NCBI GenBank assembly: GCA_026985945.1
Contig: JALSPN010000229.1
Coordinates: forward strand, 1 to 7,692
Origin: Thermodesulfobacteriales bacterium
GTDB lineage: Bacteria > Desulfobacterota > Thermodesulfobacteria > Thermodesulfobacteriales > Thermodesulfatatoraceae
Length of the DNA stretch: 7,692 nt
Reading direction: 5' to 3'
Shown: in pieces, positions 1 through 7,112 of the stretch
How the letters are laid out: the number at the start of each line of letters is the position of its first letter
How positions within the stretch are numbered: the stretch's first letter is position 1
Position numbers and translations under genes: made by a program
Notes under the pieces: generated by a model
Told to the model about the DNA's origin: nothing
Database searches by the model: none
What the model saw: only the letters and a program-made list of their open reading frames with translations

Positions 1-2673
1 GGGGGTTTTAAGGGCCTTCAAGGCCTCTTCCCCGAGGCCTAATTCTTCTGCAAGGGCAAGTGCCTTTTGCTGGAGATCCTGGGGGAGATCTCGCAGCCGG
101 TCTCCCGTAAGACGACACATGGAAAGTAAGGCTTCGCCACAGGTCCTTTTCTGTTTTTCCTTAGGGGGGCGTTTAGCAAGGGTGTCTAAAAATTCCTTTA
201 TAAGAGGGGCGGCCTGAGAAGCGGGGATAACGCAATTGGCCGGCCCGTAAATGAGTTCGCGAGCCAGAAAACGACTCAGGGCCAGGAGAAGAAAGCGATC
301 GTATTTTTTGAGGGCCTCTGAAAGCAGGCGTCGGGAAAGTTCGAGTTTTACCGCCGGTTTAAGCCTCTCTAGATTAGAGAGGCAAAGTAGCATCTCGCGC
401 CGTTCCTGAGGAGAAGCCTTACCCTTTCCACCCTTGCCAGGGAGAAAAACCGGCTTCAGACGGGAAAAGATTTGCTCTTGCTGGCCCTGATTAAGGCCCC
501 CTGCCACCCGGCGCCAGAAAATCCACCACTCCAGATTAACCGCCTTATCATTGCGGTGGAAAAGGCCTTCAAAATAAAGCCCCCAGATTTTGCGGATGCG
601 AAAAGGATCAAGAGGGTCTCCGTATCCAGGGCGAAGGAGAAAACCAACCAGATTAAGCCAGCGAGCTTCATGAAGGGCCGTCTGCCGCCGAAAATTTTTG
701 AACTCCACAAGGATATCAGCCAGAGACCTCAAAAGGAGAAGGGGCCAGTGGTCTTTTTCCATCTCAAAAAGTTCTTCAAGCCTTCGCGTAAGGCGCTGAA
801 GACCCTCCCCTCCGGCCTCAAAGGCCGCTTTCAGGAGTTTTTTGGCCTCAACAAGCCTTTCTTCTTCCACAGGGAGGGCCTTGCTCTCCTCTTCCTTTTT
901 AACCAGAACCCCTTCAGGGACTTCTTCAAAAGATGTTTCTTCTTCTCGAAGGCTAAATTGAAGTCGCCATCGATGAGGAGTTTCAAGAGAAGAGCAGTAA
1001 GTTTCCAGCACACCTATCTCCGAAAGGTAGGCCTCCAGCTGGACGGGGATTTCTTTAAAGCCACTTTTTTTGCCAAACTTTAAGATGGTAGTAAGCGGCG
1101 GAAGAGAAGCAAAGTCTTCGTCTATTTCTACCACCTCTCCCAAGGCATCATCCCTTAAGGAAGAAGTGTAGAGGGGAAACTTTACGGGTCTGTTGGTCAG
1201 CACCTTGAAATTTTGCGGCAAAACGAGCCTTTCGCCCTCTTTGGTCCCTTTGGGGACCAAACATACGGCCTGTGTTTTTTTATCCCCCTGAACTCCGATA
1301 TAATAAGCCCGCGGAAGCCCTCCTCCTATTCGAATCCCCAGGCCTTCTTTTACCAGCCCGTAATAGGCCGCTCCCATAGCCACTGCCAGGTCCAGAGAGA
1401 CGGTTTCAAGCTCCCGAAGATTTGCCCCCTTGAACCAGCGCCGCAGCTCCTCGGTCAGCCGCTGGCGAAAGAGAGGGGGCTTGAGGGCCCCACCATTGTA
1501 AAGGACGACGTCGATTTTCTGGATCTTCCTCTTATAGAGAAAGGCTCCTAAATGCCTGGTGATGGCGAGATCGCGAGCGAAAGGAAGCCCCCACTCTCGC
1601 ATGATGCGGGGCACAGATTCCACCCGCGAAAGGGCCGGGCCAAATTCTACCTCCGGGAAGAATTCTTTAAGGACTAAATCAAGCACTTCTTGACGGGAAA
1701 TCTTAGCCACCAGGGTGTCGGCAATAAGGGCTCTTCCACGCCCCGGCAGTCTTACCGCTTCTTCTGTGGGCCCTTCTGGTGAAAGGAGTTTTTCTTTTAA
1801 TTCTCGACAGAGAAAAGTAAGGGTCTGGAAGCGGGCAAAATCAAGCCGGGTTTGGGGAAATTTGCGTTCTGCCAGGCGAGCCAGGGCTAGATCAATATTG
1901 TCTCCGCCAAGGAGAATATGGTCTCCCACGGCAACCCTTTCAAGCTCCAGGCCTTTGGGCCCTCGGCGGACTTCCACCACCGTAAAATCCGTCGTTCCCC
2001 CGCCGATATCGCACACAAGAAGGTGCTCCCCCTCCCGGAGCTCCTCCTGCCAGTCTTTTTCGTGGGCTGAAAGCCAGGCGTAAAGAGCTGCCACCGGTTC
2101 CTCAAGGAGGACCACATTAAGCCCGGCCATTTCCGCGGCCTTGAGGGTGAGTTCCCGGGCCACCTGGTCAAAAGAGGCCGGAACAGTAAGGATGATAAGC
2201 TGCTCTTCAAGCCTTGCTTCCGGATCTTCCCGCGCTATTTCGTAATTCCAGGCCTCTTTGAGATGCTCAAGATAGCGGGATGAGGCTTCCACCGGGGAGA
2301 CCTTCTCTATTTCTTCACCTGCGCCCCAGGGCAAAATTTTGCCCTCGCGATCAACTCCTCCGTGACAGAGCCAGCTTTTGGCAGAAGAAACCAGACGATC
2401 AGGCACCAGGGCCCCGTAATCCCGGGCAAAAGTCCCCACGGCAAAACGGCGTTCCGGATCCCAGGGAAGGCCCAGGTCTTCTTCGTCAAAAGGCCCGGGG
2501 AGGAAAAGGAAAGAAGGAAGGACTTCCCTTTTCCCCAAACGGCCTGCGCCTACCAGTTGAGGAACTTCAAAGACTTTGATCTCAAGCTCAGGCCCGGTCT
2601 CTTTGAGATCTACATAGGCCAGCGCGGTATTGGTAGTCCCCAGGTCTATGCCTACGATGTAACGACTGGCCAT
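1..2673 (-). CDS. Hsp70-family chaperone-like ATPase with long DUF3731-type C-terminal region (partial, runs off left edge)
   Basis: One uninterrupted minus-strand frame of 891 codons runs from the ATG at 2673 to base 1, so the C-terminus is missing. The N-terminal 450 residues are an Hsp70/actin-type ATPase: phosphate-1 loop GIDLGTTNT (8-16; D10, T13), EEPVAAL (191-197; E192), phosphate-2 loop DIGGGTTDF (222-230; D222, T227, D229), GGDN (256-259) and the adenosine motif NGG (393-395). Residues about 470-580 resemble a divergent substrate-binding beta domain (VPKGT 473-477, IGVLETY 553-559). An acidic linker (about 580-605) leads to a helical, Trp/Arg-rich region (605 onward; GYGDPLD 683-689, WWIFWRR 716-722) that matches my memory of DUF3731 (PF12531). 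It is far longer than DnaK (about 640 residues). Arg84 sits where DnaK has Lys70. The ATG overlaps the receiver stop as TAATG; AGGA lies 8 nt upstream (2685-2682). A role in protein quality control is likely; clients are unknown. Confidence 0.9.
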   Translation of the reverse strand, partial: MASRYIVGIDLGTTNTALAYVDLKETGPELEIKVFEVPQLVGAGRLGKREVLPSFLFLPGPFDEEDLGLPWDPERRFAVGTFARDYGALVPDRLVSSAKSWLCHGGVDREGKILPWGAGEEIEKVSPVEASSRYLEHLKEAWNYEIAREDPEARLEEQLIILTVPASFDQVARELTLKAAEMAGLNVVLLEEPVAALYAWLSAHEKDWQEELREGEHLLVCDIGGGTTDFTVVEVRRGPKGLELERVAVGDHILLGGDNIDLALARLAERKFPQTRLDFARFQTLTFLCRELKEKLLSPEGPTEEAVRLPGRGRALIADTLVAKISRQEVLDLVLKEFFPEVEFGPALSRVESVPRIMREWGLPFARDLAITRHLGAFLYKRKIQKIDVVLYNGGALKPPLFRQRLTEELRRWFKGANLRELETVSLDLAVAMGAAYYGLVKEGLGIRIGGGLPRAYYIGVQGDKKTQAVCLVPKGTKEGERLVLPQNFKVLTNRPVKFPLYTSSLRDDALGEVVEIDEDFASLPPLTTILKFGKKSGFKEIPVQLEAYLSEIGVLETYCSSLETPHRWRLQFSLREEETSFEEVPEGVLVKKEEESKALPVEEERLVEAKKLLKAAFEAGGEGLQRLTRRLEELFEMEKDHWPLLLLRSLADILVEFKNFRRQTALHEARWLNLVGFLLRPGYGDPLDPFRIRKIWGLYFEGLFHRNDKAVNLEWWIFWRRVAGGLNQGQQEQIFSRLKPVFLPGKGGKGKASPQERREMLLCLSNLERLKPAVKLELSRRLLSEALKKYDRFLLLALSRFLARELIYGPANCVIPASQAAPLIKEFLDTLAKRPPKEKQKRTCGEALLSMCRLTGDRLRDLPQDLQQKALALAEELGLGEEALKALKTP

Positions 2674-3050
2674 TAGTTCAATCCTAAAAGTTCTTTGATT
2701 TTTTGAAGGAGATCGGCAGGGAGATAGGGCTTTTGAAAGAGAAAGACAGGATTCTGGACGAATTCCTTCACGCTGGCAAACTTTTTCTCATCCACATAAC
2801 CCGTGGTAATGATCACCGGACAGGAAAAAATCTTTTCCTGAAAGAGATCACAGGCCGTGCCGTCTGGCAGGTTGCAATCCACCACGCAGAGATCAAAAGA
2901 ATTTTCACGCAATTTCTGCCGGGCTTCCCGAAGGCTTTTGGCAAAGAAAAGTTTAAACCTTGGCTCCACCAGCGAGAAGTATTCTTCAAGCATTTCCAGA
3001 ATAAGGTCTTCATCTTCAACAATCAGGATTTTGTATTCTTTTTCTTCCAT
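2673..3050 (-). CDS. Stand-alone response-regulator receiver domain (CheY-like), 125 aa
   Basis: The product is a single receiver domain with no output domain. All active-site positions are visible: acidic pair E12-D13 in ILIVEDED, phospho-acceptor D58 in CVVDCNLPDG, the Thr at 82-83 in VIITTGY, and K107-P108 in FQKPY. It should be phosphorylated by a histidine kinase and act through protein-protein contact. I chose the ATG at 3050. The frame stays open to a TTG at 3131, but that adds 27 residues with no receiver character and would span the best promoter candidate. No good Shine-Dalgarno sits at normal spacing before the ATG; AAGAGG is about 17 nt away. The stop TAA shares its last A with the ATG of the Hsp70 gene, so the two are coupled. 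The cognate kinase may be the PAS kinase at 4742 or another one; the sequence does not decide this. Confidence 0.92.
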   Translation of the reverse strand: MEEKEYKILIVEDEDLILEMLEEYFSLVEPRFKLFFAKSLREARQKLRENSFDLCVVDCNLPDGTACDLFQEKIFSCPVIITTGYVDEKKFASVKEFVQNPVFLFQKPYLPADLLQKIKELLGLN

Positions 3051-3099
3051 AGTCGCAACTCGATTAAACCTCTTCGCCTCTTTGTAAGCAAAGCTTCGA

Positions 3100-3131
3100 T
3101 AGGAATATAATCCTACCCGTAAGACCCGCAA
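3100..3131 (-). promoter_or_regulatory. Candidate sigma70-type promoter for the receiver-Hsp70 pair, with inverted repeat over the -10
   Basis: Reading the minus strand, TTGCGG (3131-3126) is followed after 16 nt by TATATT (3109-3104), giving 3/6 and 5/6 matches to the -35 and -10 consensus. The predicted start lies near 3097, leaving a leader of about 47 nt. The repeat TAGGA-N6-TCCTA (3115-3100) frames the -10 box and could be a small operator. The gap after rmuC shows no convincing terminator, so read-through from rmuC is also possible. This was found by eye only. Confidence 0.4.
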
Positions 3132-3162
3132 GGGGATTACTGCTTGGGCTAAGGAGGCGTCA

Positions 3163-4614
3163 TTATGCTTGTCTTTTCGAAGCCTTTTTAGAGAGAATTT
3201 CCAAAGGAGAAGTAGAAACTTCGGCTAATTCAGGAATTTTTTTCTCTGGGGATATCATGCGGAAATCCTCAAACTTTCGGGCAGTGACGAGAATTCTTCT
3301 TTCGTAGGAACGCACAGTTTTATTGTAAGCTTCAACCGCCTGCTTGAGCCTGTTTCCTAAATCACCGAAATGCTCGGTAAGAACTCTAAGACGTTCATAA
3401 AGCTCTTTGCCCAGGTGAGCTATCTCTTTAGCGTTTTCGGCAAGCTCTTGTTCCTGCCAAGCATAAGCTACTGCTTTGAGAATGGCTATAAGGGTTATGG
3501 GGGTGGCCAAAAGGACCTTATGTTTGGCACCAAATTCCACAATTTCAGGATCACTTTTCAAAGCCGCTGAAAAAAGACCCTCAGCAGGAAGAAAAAGAAT
3601 GACAAATTCTGGGCTCTTTCGCCACCGAGATGTTATCGCCTCCCAGTACCTTTTTTGAGAAAGGCTCTTAATATGGTTCTTAAGCCCCATTACATATTCC
3701 CGTATCTTTTGATGAGCTTCATTTTCATCTGTTTCTTCAATGGCCTCTATGTAGAGATCAAAAGGAACCTTGGCGTCTATGGCAATGATTCTTCCCCCAG
3801 GAAGCCTGATGATCATGTCTGGCCGGAGAGTTTTCTCATCTGTAGAAAAAGATGTCTGCTCTTCGAAGTCACACTTGGGAAGCATCCCCACCATTTCTAC
3901 CACGCGCTTTAACTGAATTTCTCCCCATCTGCCCCTTATTCTGGGCTGTCTAAGGGCCCTCGAAAGATTTTCTGCCTCTTTTTGGAGCTTTGGAAGATAT
4001 ACCTCCATAAGATTTCGGAGGCTTTCTTGGAGGCTTCTGTAAGCCCCTTCTCTCTTTTCCTCCATCTGTCTGATTTCGCGGTTAACTTTCTCAAGGGCTT
4101 CAGCTATAGGCTTTGTCAGCTGATCAAGGGCTTCTTCTTTGGCTTTCAGTTGGCCCTGAATTTCCTCTTTAAAAACAGAGAGACGATCCTGGGCTAGCTT
4201 TAAAAAGGTTTCTGTATTTCTCTGGAATATTTCCGAAGAGAGGGCTTTGAAGGTGTTTTCAAGTTCTTTTTGGGCCTTTTCTATAATTTCGAGCTTTTCC
4301 CGAAAGTGTTCTTCTTCTTGAGTTACTCTTTCTTTGAGTTTAGCGATTTCGGCTTGTCGCTGAGCAAGCTCCTCCTGCGCTTCCTTAAGTCTCTCAAAAA
4401 GTTCAGCCTTTTCTGCTTCAAGTCTCTTCCGATAATGTTCCTCCTGGACCCACCTTTCATTAAGCTGGGCAAGCTCTGTCTTTTTCTGGACTAACTCTTC
4501 TTGCAGATCATCAATCTTCCGGAGAAATTTGTTTTGCTCCCACCTGGCATATAACCATAAGGCACCACCTCCTAACAAAATACCCCATAACAAATAACTC
4601 CATTCCGGTAACAT
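3163..4614 (-). CDS. rmuC: RmuC family protein (DNA recombination / nuclease-fold protein)
   Basis: This is a full-length 483-residue protein. A single membrane anchor (about 6-23, YLLWGILLGGGALWLYA) is followed by a long Glu/Lys/Gln-rich coiled coil (about 28-220). The conserved RmuC domain then shows GRWGEIQLKRVVE (228-240), RPDMII (264-269), IAIDAK (277-282) and LATPITLIAILKAVAYAW (369-386). RPD...DAK fits the PD-(D/E)XK-like core predicted for the family. RmuC is known in E. coli as limiting inversions at short inverted repeats; its biochemistry is poorly defined. The start at 4614 is supported by AGGAG (4628-4624) 9 nt upstream and by the anchor at the N-terminus. Sampled rows are poorer in G+C than the other genes. 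It diverges from the kinase operon and precedes the receiver by 112 bp; no functional link to the signalling genes is evident. Confidence 0.95.
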   Translation of the reverse strand: MLPEWSYLLWGILLGGGALWLYARWEQNKFLRKIDDLQEELVQKKTELAQLNERWVQEEHYRKRLEAEKAELFERLKEAQEELAQRQAEIAKLKERVTQEEEHFREKLEIIEKAQKELENTFKALSSEIFQRNTETFLKLAQDRLSVFKEEIQGQLKAKEEALDQLTKPIAEALEKVNREIRQMEEKREGAYRSLQESLRNLMEVYLPKLQKEAENLSRALRQPRIRGRWGEIQLKRVVEMVGMLPKCDFEEQTSFSTDEKTLRPDMIIRLPGGRIIAIDAKVPFDLYIEAIEETDENEAHQKIREYVMGLKNHIKSLSQKRYWEAITSRWRKSPEFVILFLPAEGLFSAALKSDPEIVEFGAKHKVLLATPITLIAILKAVAYAWQEQELAENAKEIAHLGKELYERLRVLTEHFGDLGNRLKQAVEAYNKTVRSYERRILVTARKFEDFRMISPEKKIPELAEVSTSPLEILSKKASKRQA

Positions 4615-4623
4615 ATCTTGTAA

Positions 4624-4628
4624 CTCCT
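4624..4628 (-). promoter_or_regulatory. Ribosome binding site of rmuC
   Basis: AGGAG on the minus strand with a 9-nt spacer to the ATG at 4614. It is the clearest Shine-Dalgarno of the complete genes here and supports the chosen rmuC start. Confidence 0.7.
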
Positions 4629-4649
4629 ACACTTAGAAAATTTCTTCGA

Positions 4650-4680
4650 GGGCCTTTTCCCCCAAAGGATCTAAAGGCCC
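4650..4680. repeat. Inverted repeat GGGCCTTT-N15-AAAGGCCC between the divergent operons
   Basis: Perfect 8-bp arms at 4650-4657 and 4673-4680 enclose a 15-nt loop. The left arm can alternatively pair with a nearer AAAGG (CCTTT 4653-4657 with AAAGG 4664-4668), so two competing hairpins are possible. On the plus strand the right arm is followed by ACTTTTTG (4681-4688), which resembles a short rho-independent terminator that could shield the kinase promoter from antisense transcription out of rmuC. It could equally be an operator or activator site: it is centred about 54 bp upstream of the predicted kinase start point. Function is undecided. Confidence 0.5.
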
Positions 4681-4692
4681 ACTTTTTGAATG

Positions 4693-4709
4693 TAGGCAGA
4701 ATACCTGCT
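4693..4709 (+). promoter_or_regulatory. Candidate sigma54 (-24/-12) promoter for the kinase/regulator operon
   Basis: TAGGCAGAATACCTGCT carries GG at 4695-4696 and GC at 4707-4708, separated by exactly 10 nt. It matches 10 of the 14 specified positions of the consensus YTGGCACGRNNNTTGCW. The predicted transcription start is about 4719, some 22 nt before the ATG. The operon encodes a GAFTGA-containing sigma54 activator, so autoregulation would make sense. A weaker overlapping sigma70 reading exists: TTGAAT 4686-4691, N17, TAAAGT 4709-4714, each 4/6. Found by eye; not tested against background. Confidence 0.5.
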
Positions 4710-4729
4710 AAAGTTTTTTAAAAAACTTT
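4710..4729. repeat. Perfect 20-bp A/T-rich palindrome in the kinase leader
   Basis: AAAGTTTTTTAAAAAACTTT is a perfect, uninterrupted palindrome starting one base after the candidate -12 element and ending 12 bp before the kinase ATG. It would straddle the predicted start point. It could bind a dimeric protein, aid promoter melting, or form a weak hairpin that affects initiation. The sequence is directly visible; any role is inference. Confidence 0.6.
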
Positions 4730-4741
4730 CGTATCATTATT

Positions 4742-5737
4742 ATGCCAGCTCTAACCTATAAAGGAATAGTTCTTAGTAAGATAAAAGATCCTTTGGCCCT
4801 TTTAAAGGAGAATCGTTTTGTCTTTATTAATGAAAGTTTCCGAAGGCTTTTTCACCTTGAGGATTTACCCGGAAAAATCGAGGATCTTTTCGAAAAACCT
4901 CCGCAAGAATTTGGCCTTCTTGAGACTCGTGCCCGGAGGCCGGATGGAAGTTCCTTTGAAGCCGAAGTGGTGCTTTTGCCTTTCAACGGCGAGCTCAGGC
5001 AACTGCTTGTTCGAGACGTAAGCGAAAGGCGGGCTACGGAAAAGATGTGGCTTCAGGCCGAACGCCTTACGGCCATGGGAAAGCTTGCCGGGGAAATCGC
5101 CCACGAAATCAACAATCCCCTGGGAGGAATCCTCCTTTATGCCAATCTTTTGAAAGAAGACCTGCCTTCAGGAAGCCCCCTTCTTTCCCATGTGGACAAG
5201 ATCATTAAGCTTGCTACCCGTTGCCGTATTATCGCCAAGGCGCTTCTTAATTTCGGCCATCCCGAAGATAGCCTGGAAGAGTGGGTCAACATCAACCAGG
5301 TCCTTCAGGACATGTTTTCTTTAATTGAAGATCACCGCCTTTTCCGCGAAGTTGAAATCATCTGGGAACTTGAAGAAAATCTTCCCTTTGTGCAGGGAAA
5401 TCGCAGTCAACTGGAGCAGCTGGTTCTAAACCTTATCATCAATGCCGGAGAGGCCATGAAAGGCCGGGGGCGTCTTTATCTGCGCACCCGTCTTGGTCAC
5501 GGAGAAATGGTGGTCCTCGAAATAGAAGACACCGGCCCTGGAATTCCACCAGAGATCCAGGAAAGGATCTTTGACCCCTTCTTCACCACCAAACCCGGAG
5601 GCAAAGGCACGGGCTTGGGGCTTGCCATCTGCCACGGTATAGTCAAAAGACATCAGGGGACAATCGAATTTGAAAGTCAGCCCGGGAAAACTCTTTTTAG
5701 AGTGAAATTACCCAAGATACACCTTGGAAATGAATAA
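4742..5737 (+). CDS. Soluble PAS sensor histidine kinase, NtrB-type
   Basis: The 331-residue protein has no membrane segment. A compact PAS-like domain (about 20-95; [10 protein letters not shown] 24-33, ending RDVSERR 91-97) precedes a HisKA dimerisation domain with H-box [15 protein letters not shown] (115-129, phospho-accepting H121). The HATPase_c domain has N-box [13 protein letters not shown] (227-239), G1 DTGPGI (263-268), F-box FDPFFTTKP (277-285) and G2 GTGLGL (289-294), so it should be active. The signal is presumably cytoplasmic and read by PAS; the ligand cannot be told. Its partner is almost certainly the NtrC-type regulator whose ATG overlaps its 3' end by 8 bp. The ATG at 4742 is the first in frame, but no Shine-Dalgarno precedes it. 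A later start would cut into the PAS domain. A sigma54-type promoter and a palindrome lie directly upstream. Confidence 0.95.
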   Translation: MPALTYKGIVLSKIKDPLALLKENRFVFINESFRRLFHLEDLPGKIEDLFEKPPQEFGLLETRARRPDGSSFEAEVVLLPFNGELRQLLVRDVSERRATEKMWLQAERLTAMGKLAGEIAHEINNPLGGILLYANLLKEDLPSGSPLLSHVDKIIKLATRCRIIAKALLNFGHPEDSLEEWVNINQVLQDMFSLIEDHRLFREVEIIWELEENLPFVQGNRSQLEQLVLNLIINAGEAMKGRGRLYLRTRLGHGEMVVLEIEDTGPGIPPEIQERIFDPFFTTKPGGKGTGLGLAICHGIVKRHQGTIEFESQPGKTLFRVKLPKIHLGNE

Positions 5738-7073
5738 AGAAAAGATTCTCATCGTAGATGACGACCCGGCCATTAGAGATGCCTGTTTCCAGGTCCTTAC
5801 CAGACGGGGCTATGAGGTAGATCTTGCAGCTCGGGCCGAAGAGGCCCTTGACCTGCTAGCCCACTTCGAATTCGATGTCATTCTCCTGGATCTCAAAATG
5901 CCAGGGATAAACGGTCTCGAACTCTTAAAAAACATCAAAGAGATAGATCCTCACGCGGAAGTGGTGATCATTACGGCTTACGGCACGGTAAGTAATGCCG
6001 TGCAGGCCATGAAAGATGGAGCCAGCGACTTCCTGCAAAAGCCTTTTGGCCCGGAGGAATTAAAACTTGCGGTGGAAAAGGCGCTTGAGCGACGCCGCCT
6101 CACCCTGGAAAACATCTATCTCCGGCGTGCCCTGGCTGAAAAAGAAGGCCGGGTAGTCATTATCGGTCAGAGCCCTGCTATTCAGAAAGTCCTTGAAATG
6201 GCTCAGATGGTAGCCCCTACTGACTCTACCGTTCTTATCACCGGAGAGTCCGGCACCGGAAAAGGCCTTCTGGCCCGGAAAATACACGAGTTAAGCCCCA
6301 GAGCCCAGGGCCCCTTTGTGGCTGTTGACTGTGGCACTTTGGTCCCGACGCTTTTCGAAAGTGAGCTCTTTGGCCATGTGAAAGGGGCTTTTACCGGGGC
6401 CACCGCACACAAAATTGGTAAATTCGAGCTTGCCAACGGAGGGACCATTTTTTTTGACGAGATCGGAAATATTTCCATTGATATCCAGGCCAAATTACTC
6501 AAAGCGGTAGAAGAAAAAGAAATTTCTCCGGTAGGAAGCCATCGTGTAACCAAGGTAAACGTTCGTATCATAGCGGCCACCAATAAAAACCTGGAAGAAG
6601 AGATCAAAAAGGGCACTTTCAGAGACGATCTTTTCTACCGCCTGAACGTGGTTTCTATTCATATCCCCCCTTTGCGGGAAAGAATGGAAGATATCCCTCT
6701 ACTGGCCCATTATTTTCTCAAAAACTTTGCCCACAAATATCGCAAGAAAGTCCAGGATTTCGAAAAAGAAGTGCTGGAAAAACTGAAAGCTTACTCCTGG
6801 CCCGGAAACGTCCGGGAACTTGAAAACACCATCGAAAGGCTGGTCATCTTTGCCCGGGGGGATCGTATCACCCTTGACGATCTCCACCTGGCAGGCTTCA
6901 AAACCCAGGAGTCTAACTTTCTGGAAGAAAATCTACCTCTCGAAGAAGTAGAAAAACGTTATATTCTGCAGGTCCTAAAACGCTGTGGAGGAAACAAAAG
7001 CAGAGCGGCAAAAATTCTCGGGATAGATCGGAAGACTCTTCGTGAAAAGCTTCGGCGCTGGGGATTCGATTAA
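5730..7073 (+). CDS. Sigma54-dependent response regulator, NtrC family (receiver-AAA+-Fis HTH)
   Basis: The 447-residue protein activates sigma54 RNA polymerase when phosphorylated. The receiver (3-120) has D10-D11-D12, phospho-acceptor D54 (LLDLKMPG), T82 and K104-P105. The AAA+ domain (about 144-370) has Walker A GESGTGKG (172-179; Gly where Glu is usual after the Lys), the sigma54-contacting GAFTGA loop (219-224), Walker B GGTIFFDEI (237-245) and the FRDDLFYRLN arginine-finger region. The C-terminal Fis-type helix-turn-helix includes NKSRAAKILGIDRKTLREKL. I prefer the ATG at 5730, whose first bases overlap the kinase stop (ATGAATAA); a TTG at 5724 would add two residues. There is no strong Shine-Dalgarno, so translation probably depends on coupling. 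Target genes are unknown; the sigma54-like site at 4693-4709 and the neighbouring repeat are candidates for autoregulation. Confidence 0.96.
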   Translation: MNKEKILIVDDDPAIRDACFQVLTRRGYEVDLAARAEEALDLLAHFEFDVILLDLKMPGINGLELLKNIKEIDPHAEVVIITAYGTVSNAVQAMKDGASDFLQKPFGPEELKLAVEKALERRRLTLENIYLRRALAEKEGRVVIIGQSPAIQKVLEMAQMVAPTDSTVLITGESGTGKGLLARKIHELSPRAQGPFVAVDCGTLVPTLFESELFGHVKGAFTGATAHKIGKFELANGGTIFFDEIGNISIDIQAKLLKAVEEKEISPVGSHRVTKVNVRIIAATNKNLEEEIKKGTFRDDLFYRLNVVSIHIPPLRERMEDIPLLAHYFLKNFAHKYRKKVQDFEKEVLEKLKAYSWPGNVRELENTIERLVIFARGDRITLDDLHLAGFKTQESNFLEENLPLEEVEKRYILQVLKRCGGNKSRAAKILGIDRKTLREKLRRWGFD

Positions 7074-7112
7074 AAGAGCTTTCTGCATGTGCCGATTCAA
7101 AAATAAGAGTCC

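Noticed and set aside
472..1083. 203-codon plus-strand open frame
   Set aside because: It lies wholly antisense to the continuous Hsp70 frame, has low-complexity Phe/Lys-rich composition and no recognisable domain or start signal. It is a shadow of the real gene.
2703..3110. 135-codon plus-strand open frame
   Set aside because: It is antisense to the receiver gene, whose complete active-site motifs show the minus strand is the coding one.
3051..3131. Longer receiver start at the TTG at 3131 (152 residues)
   Set aside because: The extra 27 residues show no receiver homology, no Shine-Dalgarno precedes the TTG, and the stretch contains the best promoter candidate. The ATG at 3050 starts directly before the first beta strand.
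3151..3191. Strong plus-strand Shine-Dalgarno AAGGAGG 7 nt before an ATG
   Set aside because: The reading frame is only 8 codons long before TAG and runs antisense into the 3' end of rmuC. It is most likely chance, though a leader peptide cannot be strictly excluded.
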